Positions 17,432 to 27,038 are shown, numbered from the stretch's first letter. The stretch: DNA of 37,688 nucleotides from Methanomicrobiales archaeon (GCA_013415565.1 JAAEET010000020.1:1-37688); one strand, 5' to 3'. Notes: generated from the letters alone by a model not told the origin. Made by a program: numbers and translations.

Positions 17432-17647
17432 ATGGTAGATTGGGCAGTACCTATTGGGGCAGGCATTGCTTTTTTTGGTGGTGCAATTGCGTGTGGCTGG
17501 GCACAATCAAGAATCGGTGCAGCCGGGGCAGGTACGGTAGCAGAGAAACCGGAAACTGCCGGTGTCATCATTATTCTTGAAGCTCTTCCAGAAACCCTTG
17601 CCATTTTAGGTTTTGTTGTCGCGACGTTGATCATTTTAATGTCCTGA
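17432..17647 (+). CDS. atpK: A-type ATP synthase subunit K (proteolipid/c-like), single-hairpin form
   Basis: MVDWAVPIGAGIAFFGGAIACGWAQSRIGAAGAGTVAEKPETAGVIIILEALPETLAILGFVVATLIILMS. Two TM helices, with ion-binding Glu in EALPET. Tracked ORF begins at TTG 17429. Confidence 0.88.
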   Translation: MVDWAVPIGAGIAFFGGAIACGWAQSRIGAAGAGTVAEKPETAGVIIILEALPETLAILGFVVATLIILMS

Positions 17648-17796
17648 AGGGGTTCGTGAAGTGTCAGCATCCCTGGCAGATACCGGATAACCCCTTTTCA
17701 CAGGAAGGGATCCAGCGATATATTTTTTCCACAGAACCACATCAGTCATTTTCATCCTTGCCAACCAGACCTGCGGCCGGACTTTGCGTGGAATGA

Positions 17797-18006
17797 CATC
17801 GGTCCTGGATACCTTGTTCGTGGAAAAATCACCCGGAGGTTGTCTTCGGAAGAGATACGAAGTGGACAAATGATGTGACGTTGTTCACCCTTCCCCTGGA
17901 TGAATATGAAGTATCACCGCGATATCATGCATTCATGGACCTTCTGAGCGCCATTCCCAAGTTCTATGAGCGGGGCGTTGGAGCCTGTGAACCGGATTCC
18001 GGATAA
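17797..18006 (+). pseudogene. Possible decayed coding fragment between atpK and tRNA-Arg
   Basis: Open frame ...VFGRDTKWTNDVTLFTLPLDEYEVSPRYHAFMDLLSAIPKFYERGVGACEPDSG* without a good start. A second protein-like frame (DFAWNDIGPGYLVRGKITRRLSSEE) sits just upstream and out of phase. Confidence 0.25.
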
Positions 18007-18073
18007 TAACTTCGATTCGTTCCATGGATGTTCGGTAACCTTATACCTTCTTTTCATCTATAGATAATGGCGG

Positions 18074-18148
18074 GGGCGTGTGGCCTAGTCAGGACAGGGC
18101 GGTAGCCTCCTAAGCTATAGGTCGGGGGTTCAAATCCCTCCACGCCCG
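18074..18148 (+). tRNA. tRNA-Arg (anticodon CCT)
   Basis: GGGCGTG...GTAGC-CTCCTAA-GCTAT...GGGGGTTCAAATCCCTC-CACGCCC-G. Cloverleaf arms pair. Anticodon loop CT-CCT-AA. Confidence 0.93.
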
Positions 18149-18285
18149 TTCTCGTTTTCGGAAAGCACTATTCTGCATCGGAAAAATTGGTCAGATGCCG
18201 GGGAACGATCGGAGCCACGAACAGCTCTGGGTTTATAGGGAAAGGCGGTGAACAGATCAGTACAGGCCTCCGGAGGAACTGGCGA

Positions 18286-19125
18286 GTGAAAATTCCCGGC
18301 ATACTACGGATCATGAGACCGGCAAACGCGGTGATTGCCGGATTTGCGGCGATCCTCGGTTACTTCATCGCTTCGGGAACGCTGGTTCCGGGGGTTTTGC
18401 TGATATGGGCGGCCGTTGTGCTGGTGACAGCCGGGGGAAACACCATCAACGATTATTTCGATGCCGGAATCGATCGCATCAATCGCCCCGACCGCCCTAT
18501 CCCCTCCGGGGAAGTCAGGGAGAGGGAGGCCTGGAACCTTTCCTTCGTCCTCTTCGCCGCGGGCATCCTCATGACCGCGTTCACCAACATCCTCTGCGTG
18601 GTAATCGCTATCTTCAATTCTCTCCTCCTCTTCCTCTACGCCGCCCGGCTGAAACGGTCCTGCCTTTTCGGAAATCTCGCGGTCTCGTACCTCTCGGCCT
18701 CGATATTCCTGTTCGGGGGGGCTTACCTTGGCTGGGAGGGAGCGATCAGGGTGCTCCCGATAGCCCTCATCACCTTCTTTGCCATGGTGTCCCGTGAACT
18801 GCTCAAGGATGCGGAAGACGTGGAGGGCGACCGCCCGGCAGGAGCAGAAACGGTACCGGTCCGTTACGGGGTGAAGGCTGCAGTTATCCTCTCACTCGTA
18901 TGTGCCGTTGGTGCCGTGGCAGGGAGCATCTATCCGGTCAGCTGGTGGGGGATCTGGTACCTTGCGGGAATTCTCCCGGTCGATGCGATCATCATCGTTG
19001 CCGCGATCCGACCCCTCCCCTGCAGGGACCCGCAGTGCATAAAAACGAGCCGGGCAACCGGCCTGCTGAAGACCGGGATGTTCGCTTCGCTGGTCGTCTT
19101 CTTCGTCGCAGCCCTTCTTGCGTGA
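18286..19125 (+). CDS. UbiA-family digeranylgeranylglyceryl phosphate synthase (archaeal lipid biosynthesis)
   Basis: MRPANAVIAGFAAILGYFI, GGNTINDYFDAGIDRINRPDRPIPSGEV, SRELLKDAEDVEGDRPAGAETVPVRYG. GTG start at 18286 with upstream CGGAGG. Confidence 0.9.
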   Translation: MKIPGILRIMRPANAVIAGFAAILGYFIASGTLVPGVLLIWAAVVLVTAGGNTINDYFDAGIDRINRPDRPIPSGEVREREAWNLSFVLFAAGILMTAFTNILCVVIAIFNSLLLFLYAARLKRSCLFGNLAVSYLSASIFLFGGAYLGWEGAIRVLPIALITFFAMVSRELLKDAEDVEGDRPAGAETVPVRYGVKAAVILSLVCAVGAVAGSIYPVSWWGIWYLAGILPVDAIIIVAAIRPLPCRDPQCIKTSRATGLLKTGMFASLVVFFVAALLA

Positions 19126-19127
19126 AC

Positions 19128-19835
19128 CTAGGAGGCGGGAACCTGATCTCCCGGGGGAAGATCGGGAGGGATGCGGGAAGGGTCGACCCCGAGCACGGCG
19201 ATCTCGAGCACGTCATCCCAGTTCACCAGGGTCTCCACGCACCCGTCCTTCAGGGTTACCACGCCCATCGAGATGAGACCGAGCTTGTCCGACATCTCGA
19301 GTCCCTCCTTGACCTCGGCGAGGCAGCCGACCCCGATGATGGCCCTGGGGCGGTATTTTCTGACCATTCGCTTGATGAAGGATGATCCCGGTACCGAGAA
19401 GACACGGTATCCCATCCGTTCAAAGACCGGGCGCCAGGCGCCGATGGTGCACAACCCGCAGCACTTGCACTTCAATCCCTCGGGAGTGAGATGGGCCGGG
19501 CACCGCGAGGACCGGAGGCACTGGGGAAGGAAGATTGCCCGTTCGGTGACCGGCACGCCCTCAAACGCTTTCTTGTTCATGGTGTTGTGGAGCTGGATGA
19601 AGAAGGAGTGGACCTGGTTGTCCTCGAGCCCGAAGAGCCGGAAGATTGCCCTCGTGAGCCCTTCGAGGAGTACCATCCCGGCCTTCAGGAATGAAGGAAA
19701 ATAGATCCTGCCCCTCCGGATGGAGAGGATAGCGAGGCAGACCATCACCAGGGCGATGAAAAAGATTCCCAAAATGAGGACGAGCGTAATCTCCCCCACA
19801 ATGTATACGATCTGGTTCAGGAGGGAGATATCCAT
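19128..19835 (-). CDS. DUF116 family protein
   Basis: N-terminal TM region, then Cys-rich PQCLRSSRCPAHLTPEGLKCKCCGLCTIG and PRAIIGVGCLAEVKEGLEM, characteristic of DUF116. Confidence 0.82.
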   Translation of the reverse strand: MDISLLNQIVYIVGEITLVLILGIFFIALVMVCLAILSIRRGRIYFPSFLKAGMVLLEGLTRAIFRLFGLEDNQVHSFFIQLHNTMNKKAFEGVPVTERAIFLPQCLRSSRCPAHLTPEGLKCKCCGLCTIGAWRPVFERMGYRVFSVPGSSFIKRMVRKYRPRAIIGVGCLAEVKEGLEMSDKLGLISMGVVTLKDGCVETLVNWDDVLEIAVLGVDPSRIPPDLPPGDQVPAS

Positions 19836-19865
19836 GCTTATTCTTGAGGAACGTGGCTCCGGATT

Positions 19866-20909
19866 TTATATAACCCTGCGGGTACGCGCAATTTCATCCC
19901 AGTCGAGGGGAGGGCGGTGGACACCCGATTCGCTCACGATCGCGCTTACCAGTTCGAGCGGGGTTGCATCGAATGCAGGATTCCGGACCGGAACTCCCTC
20001 GGGAACTGTTGCATGGCCGCCGTAGAAAGCCACTTCATCGCGGTCCCGCTCTTCGATCACGATCTCGCTGCTGCCATGCACCGGATCAAAGGTTGAGAGT
20101 GGTGCGGCGACATAAAAAGGGAGGGAATGGGCACGGGCGCAGATGGCATGCATGTACGTCCCGACCTTATTGAAGACCGCATCATGGGTTATCCTGTCGG
20201 CTCCGACAACCACGCAGTCGATCCCCCCGCTCCGCATCAGGGAAGCGGCGGCCGAATCGGGGATCACGGTCACCCCGATATTGTCCCGTTTGAGCTCCCA
20301 TGCAGTGAGCCGGGCTCCCTGGAGCAGCGGACGCGTCTCGCAGGCGATCACCTTCACCTCTTTTCCCGATTCGATGGCCGACCGGATAATGCCGAGAGCC
20401 GTTCCCCATTCCCGGCAGGCCAGCGCACCGGCATTACAGTGGGTGAGCACCGTTGATCCGTCAGCGATGAGGGTCGAGCCGTGGTCTCCGATGGCATGGC
20501 AGGAACGGGAATCCTCTTCAGCCACGCGATGGGCCTCCTTGAGCGAGAGAAGCCGTGCCTCGGCAATCGAGCCGGACCGGTTGATCCGGGAAAGGACCCG
20601 CTGCACCCCCCAGGAGAGGTTCACTGCGGTGGGCCGGGCATGAGCAATGGCACGTGCAGCGGTCTCGACCTTCTCAAGGTAGCGGGGAAACTCCTTCTCC
20701 TTCACCGTGCCGGCTGCCAAGGCAGCCCCGTACGCACCGGCGACCCCGAGAGCCGGTGCCCCCCTGACCTCGAGGCGGCGGATAGCGGTGATGAGACGGT
20801 CGACCGTCCGGCACCGGACGACCCGGTACGAGAGGGGAAGCATGGTCTGATCGATCAGGACAATCGAGGAGGTATCGTCGTCCCACCGGATCGTCTCGAT
20901 TGCCTTCAT
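19866..20909 (-). CDS. mtnA: S-methyl-5-thioribose-1-phosphate isomerase family protein
   Basis: RRLEVRGAPALGVAGAYGAALAA, STVLTHCNAGALA, CVVVGADRITHDAVFNKVGTYMHAICA. Confidence 0.9.
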   Translation of the reverse strand: MKAIETIRWDDDTSSIVLIDQTMLPLSYRVVRCRTVDRLITAIRRLEVRGAPALGVAGAYGAALAAGTVKEKEFPRYLEKVETAARAIAHARPTAVNLSWGVQRVLSRINRSGSIAEARLLSLKEAHRVAEEDSRSCHAIGDHGSTLIADGSTVLTHCNAGALACREWGTALGIIRSAIESGKEVKVIACETRPLLQGARLTAWELKRDNIGVTVIPDSAAASLMRSGGIDCVVVGADRITHDAVFNKVGTYMHAICARAHSLPFYVAAPLSTFDPVHGSSEIVIEERDRDEVAFYGGHATVPEGVPVRNPAFDATPLELVSAIVSESGVHRPPLDWDEIARTRRVI

Positions 20910-22186
20910 GATGTCTCATCCCGGACCGCATCGAGGAATGCCCGCATGGCCGCCGCCTGGGCCTGGGCGACGCAATCGGGAATGTCGCGTGGTGAAACCG
21001 CCGTACCTGCAATGTAGATCCCGGGCTGGATCGTGGCCACGGTATTGACCTTCTCGTCAAGGGATTTGAAAAAACCGGTATCTTCGACCGGAATCCCGCA
21101 ATGTGCGGCGATGGATGAGGCATCCTTTGCCGGCTCCAGTCCGACCGAGAGCACCACGAGTCCGGGGTGGAGTTCCTCGATGGCGCCCGTCTCAGTATTC
21201 TCTACCCGGATCAGCATCCCGCTCCTGTTGGCGATGACTTCTGCCGGCATGCCCCTGACAAACTCGACGCCCATCGCTTTTGCCCGCTCGAAATACTCCT
21301 CGTATCCCTTGCCATATGCCCGCACATCCATGTACAGGATAGTCACCCGCGTGCCCGGGTACTTTTCGCGGAGGAGCATGGCATTCTTCATGGCATACAT
21401 GCAGCAGACCCCCGAGCAGTACGGACGGGAGAGCGGGATATCCCGTGAGCCCACGCACTGGACAAACACAACATGGTCCGGGGTCTTCCCATCGGAGAGT
21501 CTCCTGATGGATCCTCCGGTCGGTCCGCTGGCATTCATCATCCGCTCGAATTCGAGGCTGGTGATGACATCGGGATAGCGGAGGTAACCGAACTGTTCTT
21601 TTCGAGCTGCGTCAAAGACGTCGTAACCGGAGGCGATGATGATGCTTGCTGCCCGGATCTCCTCTTCCCGTGGCGTATCCTCCTTCCGGATCGCCTCCCT
21701 GCCGCAGATGTCATAACATAATCCGCATTCGATGCAGTGCTCGTTATCCTTGATAACAATGTCCGGGACTGCCTGGGAATGGGGTTTGTAGATGGCCTTG
21801 CGGACACCGATCCCGGCATCGAACTGGTTGTAGACCTCGACCGGGCAGATCTGGATGCAGTCTCCACAGCCATTGCAACGTTCCTCATCGACATACCGGG
21901 GATTCCTCCGGATCCGCACCCGGAAATCGCCCACCTCTCCCTCGATCCCTATCACTTCGGTGCAGGTGGAGATCCTGATATTGGGATGGCGTGAGACATC
22001 AAGCATCTTGGGGGAGAGGATGCACATGGAGCAGTCGTTGGTCGGAAAGGTCTTGTCGAGCTGCGCCATGTGACCGCCGATAGAAGGCTCCCGCTCGATC
22101 AGGTGAACGACGATTCCATGGTCCGCCAGGTCCAGTGCTGCCTGGATGCCGGTCACCCCTCCCCCGATGATGACCACATCACTCAT
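20906..22186 (-). CDS. Short HdrA-like FAD / [4Fe-4S] oxidoreductase
   Basis: FAD motif VVIIGGGVTGIQAALDLAD. HdrA-type NDCSMCILSPKMLDVSRHPNI. Two Fe-S motifs, CNGCGDCIQICPVEVYN and CIECGLCYDICG. YCSGVCCMYAMKNAMLL. Internal ATG at 22186 preferred over the tracked 22285 start. Confidence 0.9.
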   Translation of the reverse strand: MSDVVIIGGGVTGIQAALDLADHGIVVHLIEREPSIGGHMAQLDKTFPTNDCSMCILSPKMLDVSRHPNIRISTCTEVIGIEGEVGDFRVRIRRNPRYVDEERCNGCGDCIQICPVEVYNQFDAGIGVRKAIYKPHSQAVPDIVIKDNEHCIECGLCYDICGREAIRKEDTPREEEIRAASIIIASGYDVFDAARKEQFGYLRYPDVITSLEFERMMNASGPTGGSIRRLSDGKTPDHVVFVQCVGSRDIPLSRPYCSGVCCMYAMKNAMLLREKYPGTRVTILYMDVRAYGKGYEEYFERAKAMGVEFVRGMPAEVIANRSGMLIRVENTETGAIEELHPGLVVLSVGLEPAKDASSIAAHCGIPVEDTGFFKSLDEKVNTVATIQPGIYIAGTAVSPRDIPDCVAQAQAAAMRAFLDAVRDETS

Positions 22187-22670
22187 GCAGGTAGCTCCTC
22201 GCGAGGTTCCAGTAATTCCGGGCATTCTCAACGATATGGCTCCGCTGATCCGGTGAGATCTCCTTGACCACTCTCCCCGGGACACCGACGACGACCGATC
22301 CGGACGGGACGACCGTCCCCTCGGTCACCACCGCACCCGCACCAAGCAGGGAATCCTCTCCGATACGGGCACCGTTCAGCACAATTGCCCCCATGCCGAC
22401 CAGGACCCTGTCGGCGATGGTGCATCCGTGCAGGATGGCACCATGACCGACAGAAACATCGGATCCCATCAGCACCGGGTGTCCTGCACTGGTATGGAGT
22501 ACCGCATTGTCCTGGATATTTGACCGGTTCCCGATCACGATCCGATCCTTGTCAGCCCGGACCACGGCGCCGAACCAGATACTGACCTCGTCCCCGATGG
22601 TCACGTCACCCCGGATGGTCGCATTCTCCGCAATAAAGGACCCGGTATTCCGCCCGCTATCAGCAGCCAT
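22179..22670 (-). CDS. Gamma-carbonic anhydrase-like hexapeptide-repeat protein
   Basis: FIAENATIRGDVTIGDEVSIWFGAVVRADKDRIVIGNRSNIQDNAVLHTSAGHPVLMGSDVSVGHGAILHGCTI. Confidence 0.92.
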   Translation of the reverse strand: MAADSGRNTGSFIAENATIRGDVTIGDEVSIWFGAVVRADKDRIVIGNRSNIQDNAVLHTSAGHPVLMGSDVSVGHGAILHGCTIADRVLVGMGAIVLNGARIGEDSLLGAGAVVTEGTVVPSGSVVVGVPGRVVKEISPDQRSHIVENARNYWNLARSYLHE

Positions 22671-22700
22671 AATAACATAGGAAGTTAATTATGAAGCACG

Positions 22701-23165
22701 ATGAAGGTTATGGTCGGGGGAACCTTCGATCCCTTCCACGACGGTCACAAACGCCTTATCTCCCGGTCCTTTGAACTGGCCGGGAAGGAGGGGACGGTGA
22801 TCATCGGCCTCACCACCGATGCATTCGCCAGCCGGAAGAGCCACCCGGTCCAGGAGTACGGGCAGCGGAAGGACAGGCTCGAGGGGTTCATACGGGATCA
22901 CGGCTTTTCCGCCGGCTATACCATCGAGCCGCTCAACGACCGGTTCGGGAGTGCCATTGATGAGGAGTTCGATGCCCTTGTCGTCAGCGAGGAGACGCTC
23001 CCTATCGCTCATGAGATCAATATCCTCCGGAGACGGAAGGGGAAACGGAAGGTCGATATCCACCAGATCAGCTGTGTACTCGCCGAGGACGGCAGGTGGA
23101 TATCGAGCACCAGGATTTACCGCGGTGAAATCGATGATCATGGCAGGCTTCTGCAGCATACCTGA
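22701..23165 (+). CDS. coaD: Archaeal phosphopantetheine adenylyltransferase
   Basis: MKVMVGGTFDPFHDGHKRLISRSFELAGKEGTVIIGLTTDAF; LVVSEETLP; ISSTRIYRGEID. Confidence 0.93.
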   Translation: MKVMVGGTFDPFHDGHKRLISRSFELAGKEGTVIIGLTTDAFASRKSHPVQEYGQRKDRLEGFIRDHGFSAGYTIEPLNDRFGSAIDEEFDALVVSEETLPIAHEINILRRRKGKRKVDIHQISCVLAEDGRWISSTRIYRGEIDDHGRLLQHT

Positions 23166-23223
23166 CGAGGGGGCAGTGCACCGGCCCACGATCGGATCCC
23201 GCGAATGGGGGAGATGAAGGGGT

Positions 23224-23718
23224 ATGGATTACCGGGACGATCCGCGGGAAAGGCAGACCGGAGAAAAAAGGGCCGACATCACCACCATTGTTGCCCGGGA
23301 TATCATGTCCCCGGATTTCGCCCGGGCTGCACCCGACACGTCTCTTTATGATATCATCACCCGGTTTTCAGAAACGGTGTGCCAGGATCTCGTGGTCACC
23401 GACCACGAGGGGATATTCCGGGGGGTGATCACCCCCTTCGACCTCATGACCCACCTCAATCCGATCATCGGGGTAAGGACAAGGAGAAAGGTCTCCTGCA
23501 TCGAGTGCATAGTCATGGGTGACGCCTCGGTTGCCGGGGATATCATGACCCGGGGGCATCTGACGGTACGGGAGGATACCCCGATCGTTGAAGTCCTCAG
23601 GCTGCTTGAGAAGTACCACCACCCCGATCTCGTTGTGGTCGATGAACGGGGAGTGGCGCTGGGAGTGGTCAGTATCTGTGCGATCCTCTCCCACCTCAGG
23701 ATTATCGGGCACCTCTAG
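23224..23718 (+). CDS. CBS-domain pair protein
   Basis: VARDIMSPDFARAAPDTSLYDIITRF...FRGVITPFDLM; VAGDIMTRGHLTVREDTPIVEVLRLLEKYHHPDLVVVDERGVALGVVSI. Confidence 0.9.
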   Translation: MDYRDDPRERQTGEKRADITTIVARDIMSPDFARAAPDTSLYDIITRFSETVCQDLVVTDHEGIFRGVITPFDLMTHLNPIIGVRTRRKVSCIECIVMGDASVAGDIMTRGHLTVREDTPIVEVLRLLEKYHHPDLVVVDERGVALGVVSICAILSHLRIIGHL

Positions 23719-24865
23719 CCTGTTCCATCGAACGGAATCCCCACGTCAGGAGGAACGGGGTGGAGATGATGGTCGCCAGGACCATGAGAACGATCGATGA
23801 ATAGAGGACGGAGCCGATGATCCCGGCAGTCAGCGCGACCTTTGCGACCACGAGCGTTATCTCTCCCCGGGGACAGAGCCCGATCCCGACGAGGAGAGGA
23901 GCGGTTCTCCCGGCAAGGAACGGCCGTGAACCGGCATACCCTCCGATTATTTTTCCTGCAAATGCCACGGCCACGAAGGGGATGAGGAAGACCGATACCA
24001 CTTCGCTTGTGAACGGAGGGAAGAGGAGACCGACATAGACAAAGAAGATACTTACGAAGAAACCGAAGGCAAAGTCGGATATGCTGTCAAACAGGCTCCT
24101 GTCCCTTCGGATGCTGTCACCGAGAATCAGTCCGGCGATGAAGGCTCCGATTGAGTAGTGGAGACCGACGCCGTGAGCGAGAGCGGCGGTGGCGAGTGCG
24201 ATGATAATTGCCGCAGAATACGGCATCTCGTGGGTATGAGCCCGGGAGGTCTTCTCGAACAGCCAGGGGATAAATCTCCGTCCCGCATACACCACCACAA
24301 TCAGGAAGATGATCGTCAGGAGTACCGGCAGGAATACGGCGGGTCCTGCCGCGGTTCCTGCCGCCAGGGCCATCAGGATTGACAGGAGGAGAATGCCGAT
24401 GATGTCATCAATTACGGCGGCACTGACGATCAGGGTGCCGGCATCGGATTTGAGCTGCCGGAGATCGACAAGGGTCCGCACCGAGATGCCGATGGAGGTG
24501 ATCGAGAGCGTGATGCCGATGAGCAGTGATACCGTCAGAGTCAGGCCTGACAGTATCCCGAGAACCATGCCGAGGATAAAGGGGACGGCGATCCCCCCTG
24601 CCGCCGTAACCGTCCCCGCCTTCTCGGACCGTGAAAATGTACGGATGTTCAGCTGAGCCCCGCTGATAAAGAGAAGGGCGATGATCCCGATGTCGGAGAA
24701 GATCTCAAGGGTCTCCCCCGGGACCACCAGTCCCAGGAGTGCCGGACCAAGCAGAATCCCGGCAGAAATCTCTCCCACCAGCGATGGAAAACCCGATCGC
24801 TCAGCGAGTTCCCCGAGCACCTTTGCACTGACGAGGATGAGGATAATCTCGATCAGGGGGCTCAT
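23702..24865 (-). CDS. CPA2/KefB-type Na+/H+ antiporter-like membrane protein
   Basis: About 12 TM segments; LAERSGFPSLVGEISAGILLGPALLGLV; GEITLVVAKVAL. Start set at the second Met (24865). Confidence 0.9.
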   Translation of the reverse strand: MSPLIEIILILVSAKVLGELAERSGFPSLVGEISAGILLGPALLGLVVPGETLEIFSDIGIIALLFISGAQLNIRTFSRSEKAGTVTAAGGIAVPFILGMVLGILSGLTLTVSLLIGITLSITSIGISVRTLVDLRQLKSDAGTLIVSAAVIDDIIGILLLSILMALAAGTAAGPAVFLPVLLTIIFLIVVVYAGRRFIPWLFEKTSRAHTHEMPYSAAIIIALATAALAHGVGLHYSIGAFIAGLILGDSIRRDRSLFDSISDFAFGFFVSIFFVYVGLLFPPFTSEVVSVFLIPFVAVAFAGKIIGGYAGSRPFLAGRTAPLLVGIGLCPRGEITLVVAKVALTAGIIGSVLYSSIVLMVLATIISTPFLLTWGFRSMEQARGAR

Positions 24866-25034
24866 TGATGGAGGATGGGAGAGCAAACTATAAAAAAGCG
24901 AAGCGGATACAGGAATGAACCCCGGAGTCCGTTTATTGAACTGCGGCCATCAGGTGATTATATATGCGGTGACAGGAGACCGCAGCACTGATACTCAAAG
25001 CATCTTCTTTTTCCCCGGTGCAGGGGGATTATAT

Positions 25035-25667
25035 TCACTTCCTGACTCTCGCACATTGCAGGAATACTCCGGCCAGGACAACCCCTGCACCAACCAGGGC
25101 GATCGGAACCGCCGCCGCAGGAGTGGGCGAAAGGGCGAGTGTTGCCGTCTCGCGGTTCTTCGCTGCCTCAGTGGAGGTCGGATCGCGGGCAAGTGCCTCA
25201 TCCGAGGCAGCACGTGCCTCTTCATACCGTTCAAGCCCGATCAGCGAACTTCCCCGGTTCACCCATCCTTCGACCAGGTCAGGGTCGAGCGAGACTGCAG
25301 CATCGGCGGCAGCAAGTCCCTCATCGTACCGGCCCAGCTGGTTGAGGGCGAAGGCCTTGTTGTTCCAGGCGGCAGCTTCGCCGGGATCCAGGAGAAGGGC
25401 CTGATCGGCGGCATCGATTGCCTCCGGGTACATTCCGAGGGCGTTCAGGATCCCCGCCTTTGTCACCAGGGCCAGGGTGAAATTGCTGTTCTCTTCCAGT
25501 GCTCTGTCGATGAATACGAGGGCTTCGCTGTACGCTCCTTCATAAGCGAGGTCGACTCCCCGGTTGTAGTACTGGATTGCAAGCAGGTTATCAGCACTGC
25601 CGGCCGCACAGAAGCCGAGTGCGATGAGGATAAGAACGGCACATACCGGACGACCCCTGGCATTCAT
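25035..25667 (-). CDS. Exported/membrane-anchored TPR protein
   Basis: Signal-like N-terminus, TPR units (AIDAADQALLLDPGEAAAWNNKAFALNQLGRYDEGLAAADAAVSLDP), C-terminal TM (VPIALVGAGVVLAGVFL). Confidence 0.88.
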   Translation of the reverse strand: MNARGRPVCAVLILIALGFCAAGSADNLLAIQYYNRGVDLAYEGAYSEALVFIDRALEENSNFTLALVTKAGILNALGMYPEAIDAADQALLLDPGEAAAWNNKAFALNQLGRYDEGLAAADAAVSLDPDLVEGWVNRGSSLIGLERYEEARAASDEALARDPTSTEAAKNRETATLALSPTPAAAVPIALVGAGVVLAGVFLQCARVRK

Positions 25668-25676
25668 GATCAGTCC

Positions 25677-26141
25677 TCAGATCAGGTGGCTGGTAATATC
25701 TTTTGTTATGATCCAGTCGCAGTACAGGCAGTGGAGTCCTTTCGTGAGCACTTCGAACTTGGAATCGATCGGCTCGTTGGTATTGGAGATGCAACCGGGG
25801 TTCGGACACCGTACAACGCCGGTCAGGATACTGGGTATCTCGACCCCTTTCTTCTCGAAAACCTCGAAGTTCCGGATAATATTGATCGAAGCGTTCGGTG
25901 CGATGAGGGCAATCCGGTTCACCTCTTCTTTCAGGAGCTCCCGGTTTTCGATCTTCACGATATCCTTCCGCCCCATCTTTCCGGATTTGACATTGGTTGC
26001 GACCGAGATCGATTCCGTGGTCGCCCCGGTGATACCGATGATCTTGAGCACGTTCAGCGCTTCTCCCCCCGTGATATGATCGATCACCGTGCCGTTCCGG
26101 ATCGGGCTGATGAGCAGACCCTCCCGTGCATCGCGCTTCAT
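25677..26141 (-). CDS. pyrI: Aspartate carbamoyltransferase regulatory chain
   Basis: LLISPIRNGTVIDHITGGEALNVLKI; zinc-site Cys pattern CPNPGCISN...CLYCDW. Confidence 0.96.
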   Translation of the reverse strand: MKRDAREGLLISPIRNGTVIDHITGGEALNVLKIIGITGATTESISVATNVKSGKMGRKDIVKIENRELLKEEVNRIALIAPNASINIIRNFEVFEKKGVEIPSILTGVVRCPNPGCISNTNEPIDSKFEVLTKGLHCLYCDWIITKDITSHLI

Positions 26142-27038
26142 TCAGCCCATCACCTTCCGGAGCATCGCCATCCTTACAGGGATGCCATTGCGTGACTGTT
26201 CGAAATACCGGGCGTAGGGGAGCTGGTCGACTCCCGGGTCAATCTCGTCGAGCCGGGGGAGGGGGTGGAGGACGATGAGGCGCTCCCGTACACCGGTCAG
26301 GAGGTCGGGGGTCACCCGGTAGCTCGAAGCGACCTTGAAGTACGATGCAGAGTCGGGGAACCGTTCCCGCTGGATCCTGGTGACATAGAGGACATCGAGT
26401 GTTCCGATGATCTCCGAAACATCCCGGTGTTCGACAATCTCGGTCCCTTTCTCCCGGAGTTCATCCGCAATCGATGTGGGAAGCTCCAGTCCCTTGGGGG
26501 AGATGGTATGGAGCGTGGCTCCATAGAGGGAGAGGGCGTATGCCAGGGAATGGGCGGTCCGGCCATACCGGAGATCACCGAGGAGCCCTACGGAGATGCC
26601 TTCAAGGGGCATGGACTGCCGTATGGTATAGAGATCAAGGAGAGTCTGCGAGGGATGCTGTCCTGCCCCGTCTCCGGCGTTTATAACCGGTACGCTTGCA
26701 AATTCGCTTGCGAGCCTTGCGGCTCCTTCTTTCGGGTGCCGGAGCACAATGGTATCGGCGTACCCGCTCACGACCCTGATCGTGTCGGCCAGGGTCTCAC
26801 CCTTTGCCATGGAACTGGCCTCCACGCTGTCAAGGCCGATGGAGGTTCCCCCGAGGCGCGCCATGGCCGCCTCGAAGGACATGCGGGTACGGGTGCTTGG
26901 TTCAAAGAAGAGGAGTGCAAGAATCTTACCCTTCAGACTCTGGTCGAAAGAAACGGACGAATCGATGCGGGAAGCCTCGTCGATCAGCTGATCGATCTCG
27001 GTCCGGCTCAGATCTCGGATGGATATGATATGGTTCAT
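26142..27038 (-). CDS. pyrB: Aspartate carbamoyltransferase catalytic chain
   Basis: FFEPSTRTRMSFEAAM, DGAGQHPSQTLLDLYTI, GDLRYGRTAHSL, HPLPRLDEID. Confidence 0.97.
   Translation of the reverse strand: MNHIISIRDLSRTEIDQLIDEASRIDSSVSFDQSLKGKILALLFFEPSTRTRMSFEAAMARLGGTSIGLDSVEASSMAKGETLADTIRVVSGYADTIVLRHPKEGAARLASEFASVPVINAGDGAGQHPSQTLLDLYTIRQSMPLEGISVGLLGDLRYGRTAHSLAYALSLYGATLHTISPKGLELPTSIADELREKGTEIVEHRDVSEIIGTLDVLYVTRIQRERFPDSASYFKVASSYRVTPDLLTGVRERLIVLHPLPRLDEIDPGVDQLPYARYFEQSRNGIPVRMAMLRKVMG

Noticed and set aside
17690-18160. Integrated element at tRNA-Arg
   Set aside because: No integrase and no obvious duplicated tRNA 3' end seen nearby; only weak coding remnants.
24915-26195. 426-aa plus-strand ORF
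   Set aside because: Antisense across the TPR gene and pyrI; no recognisable domain.
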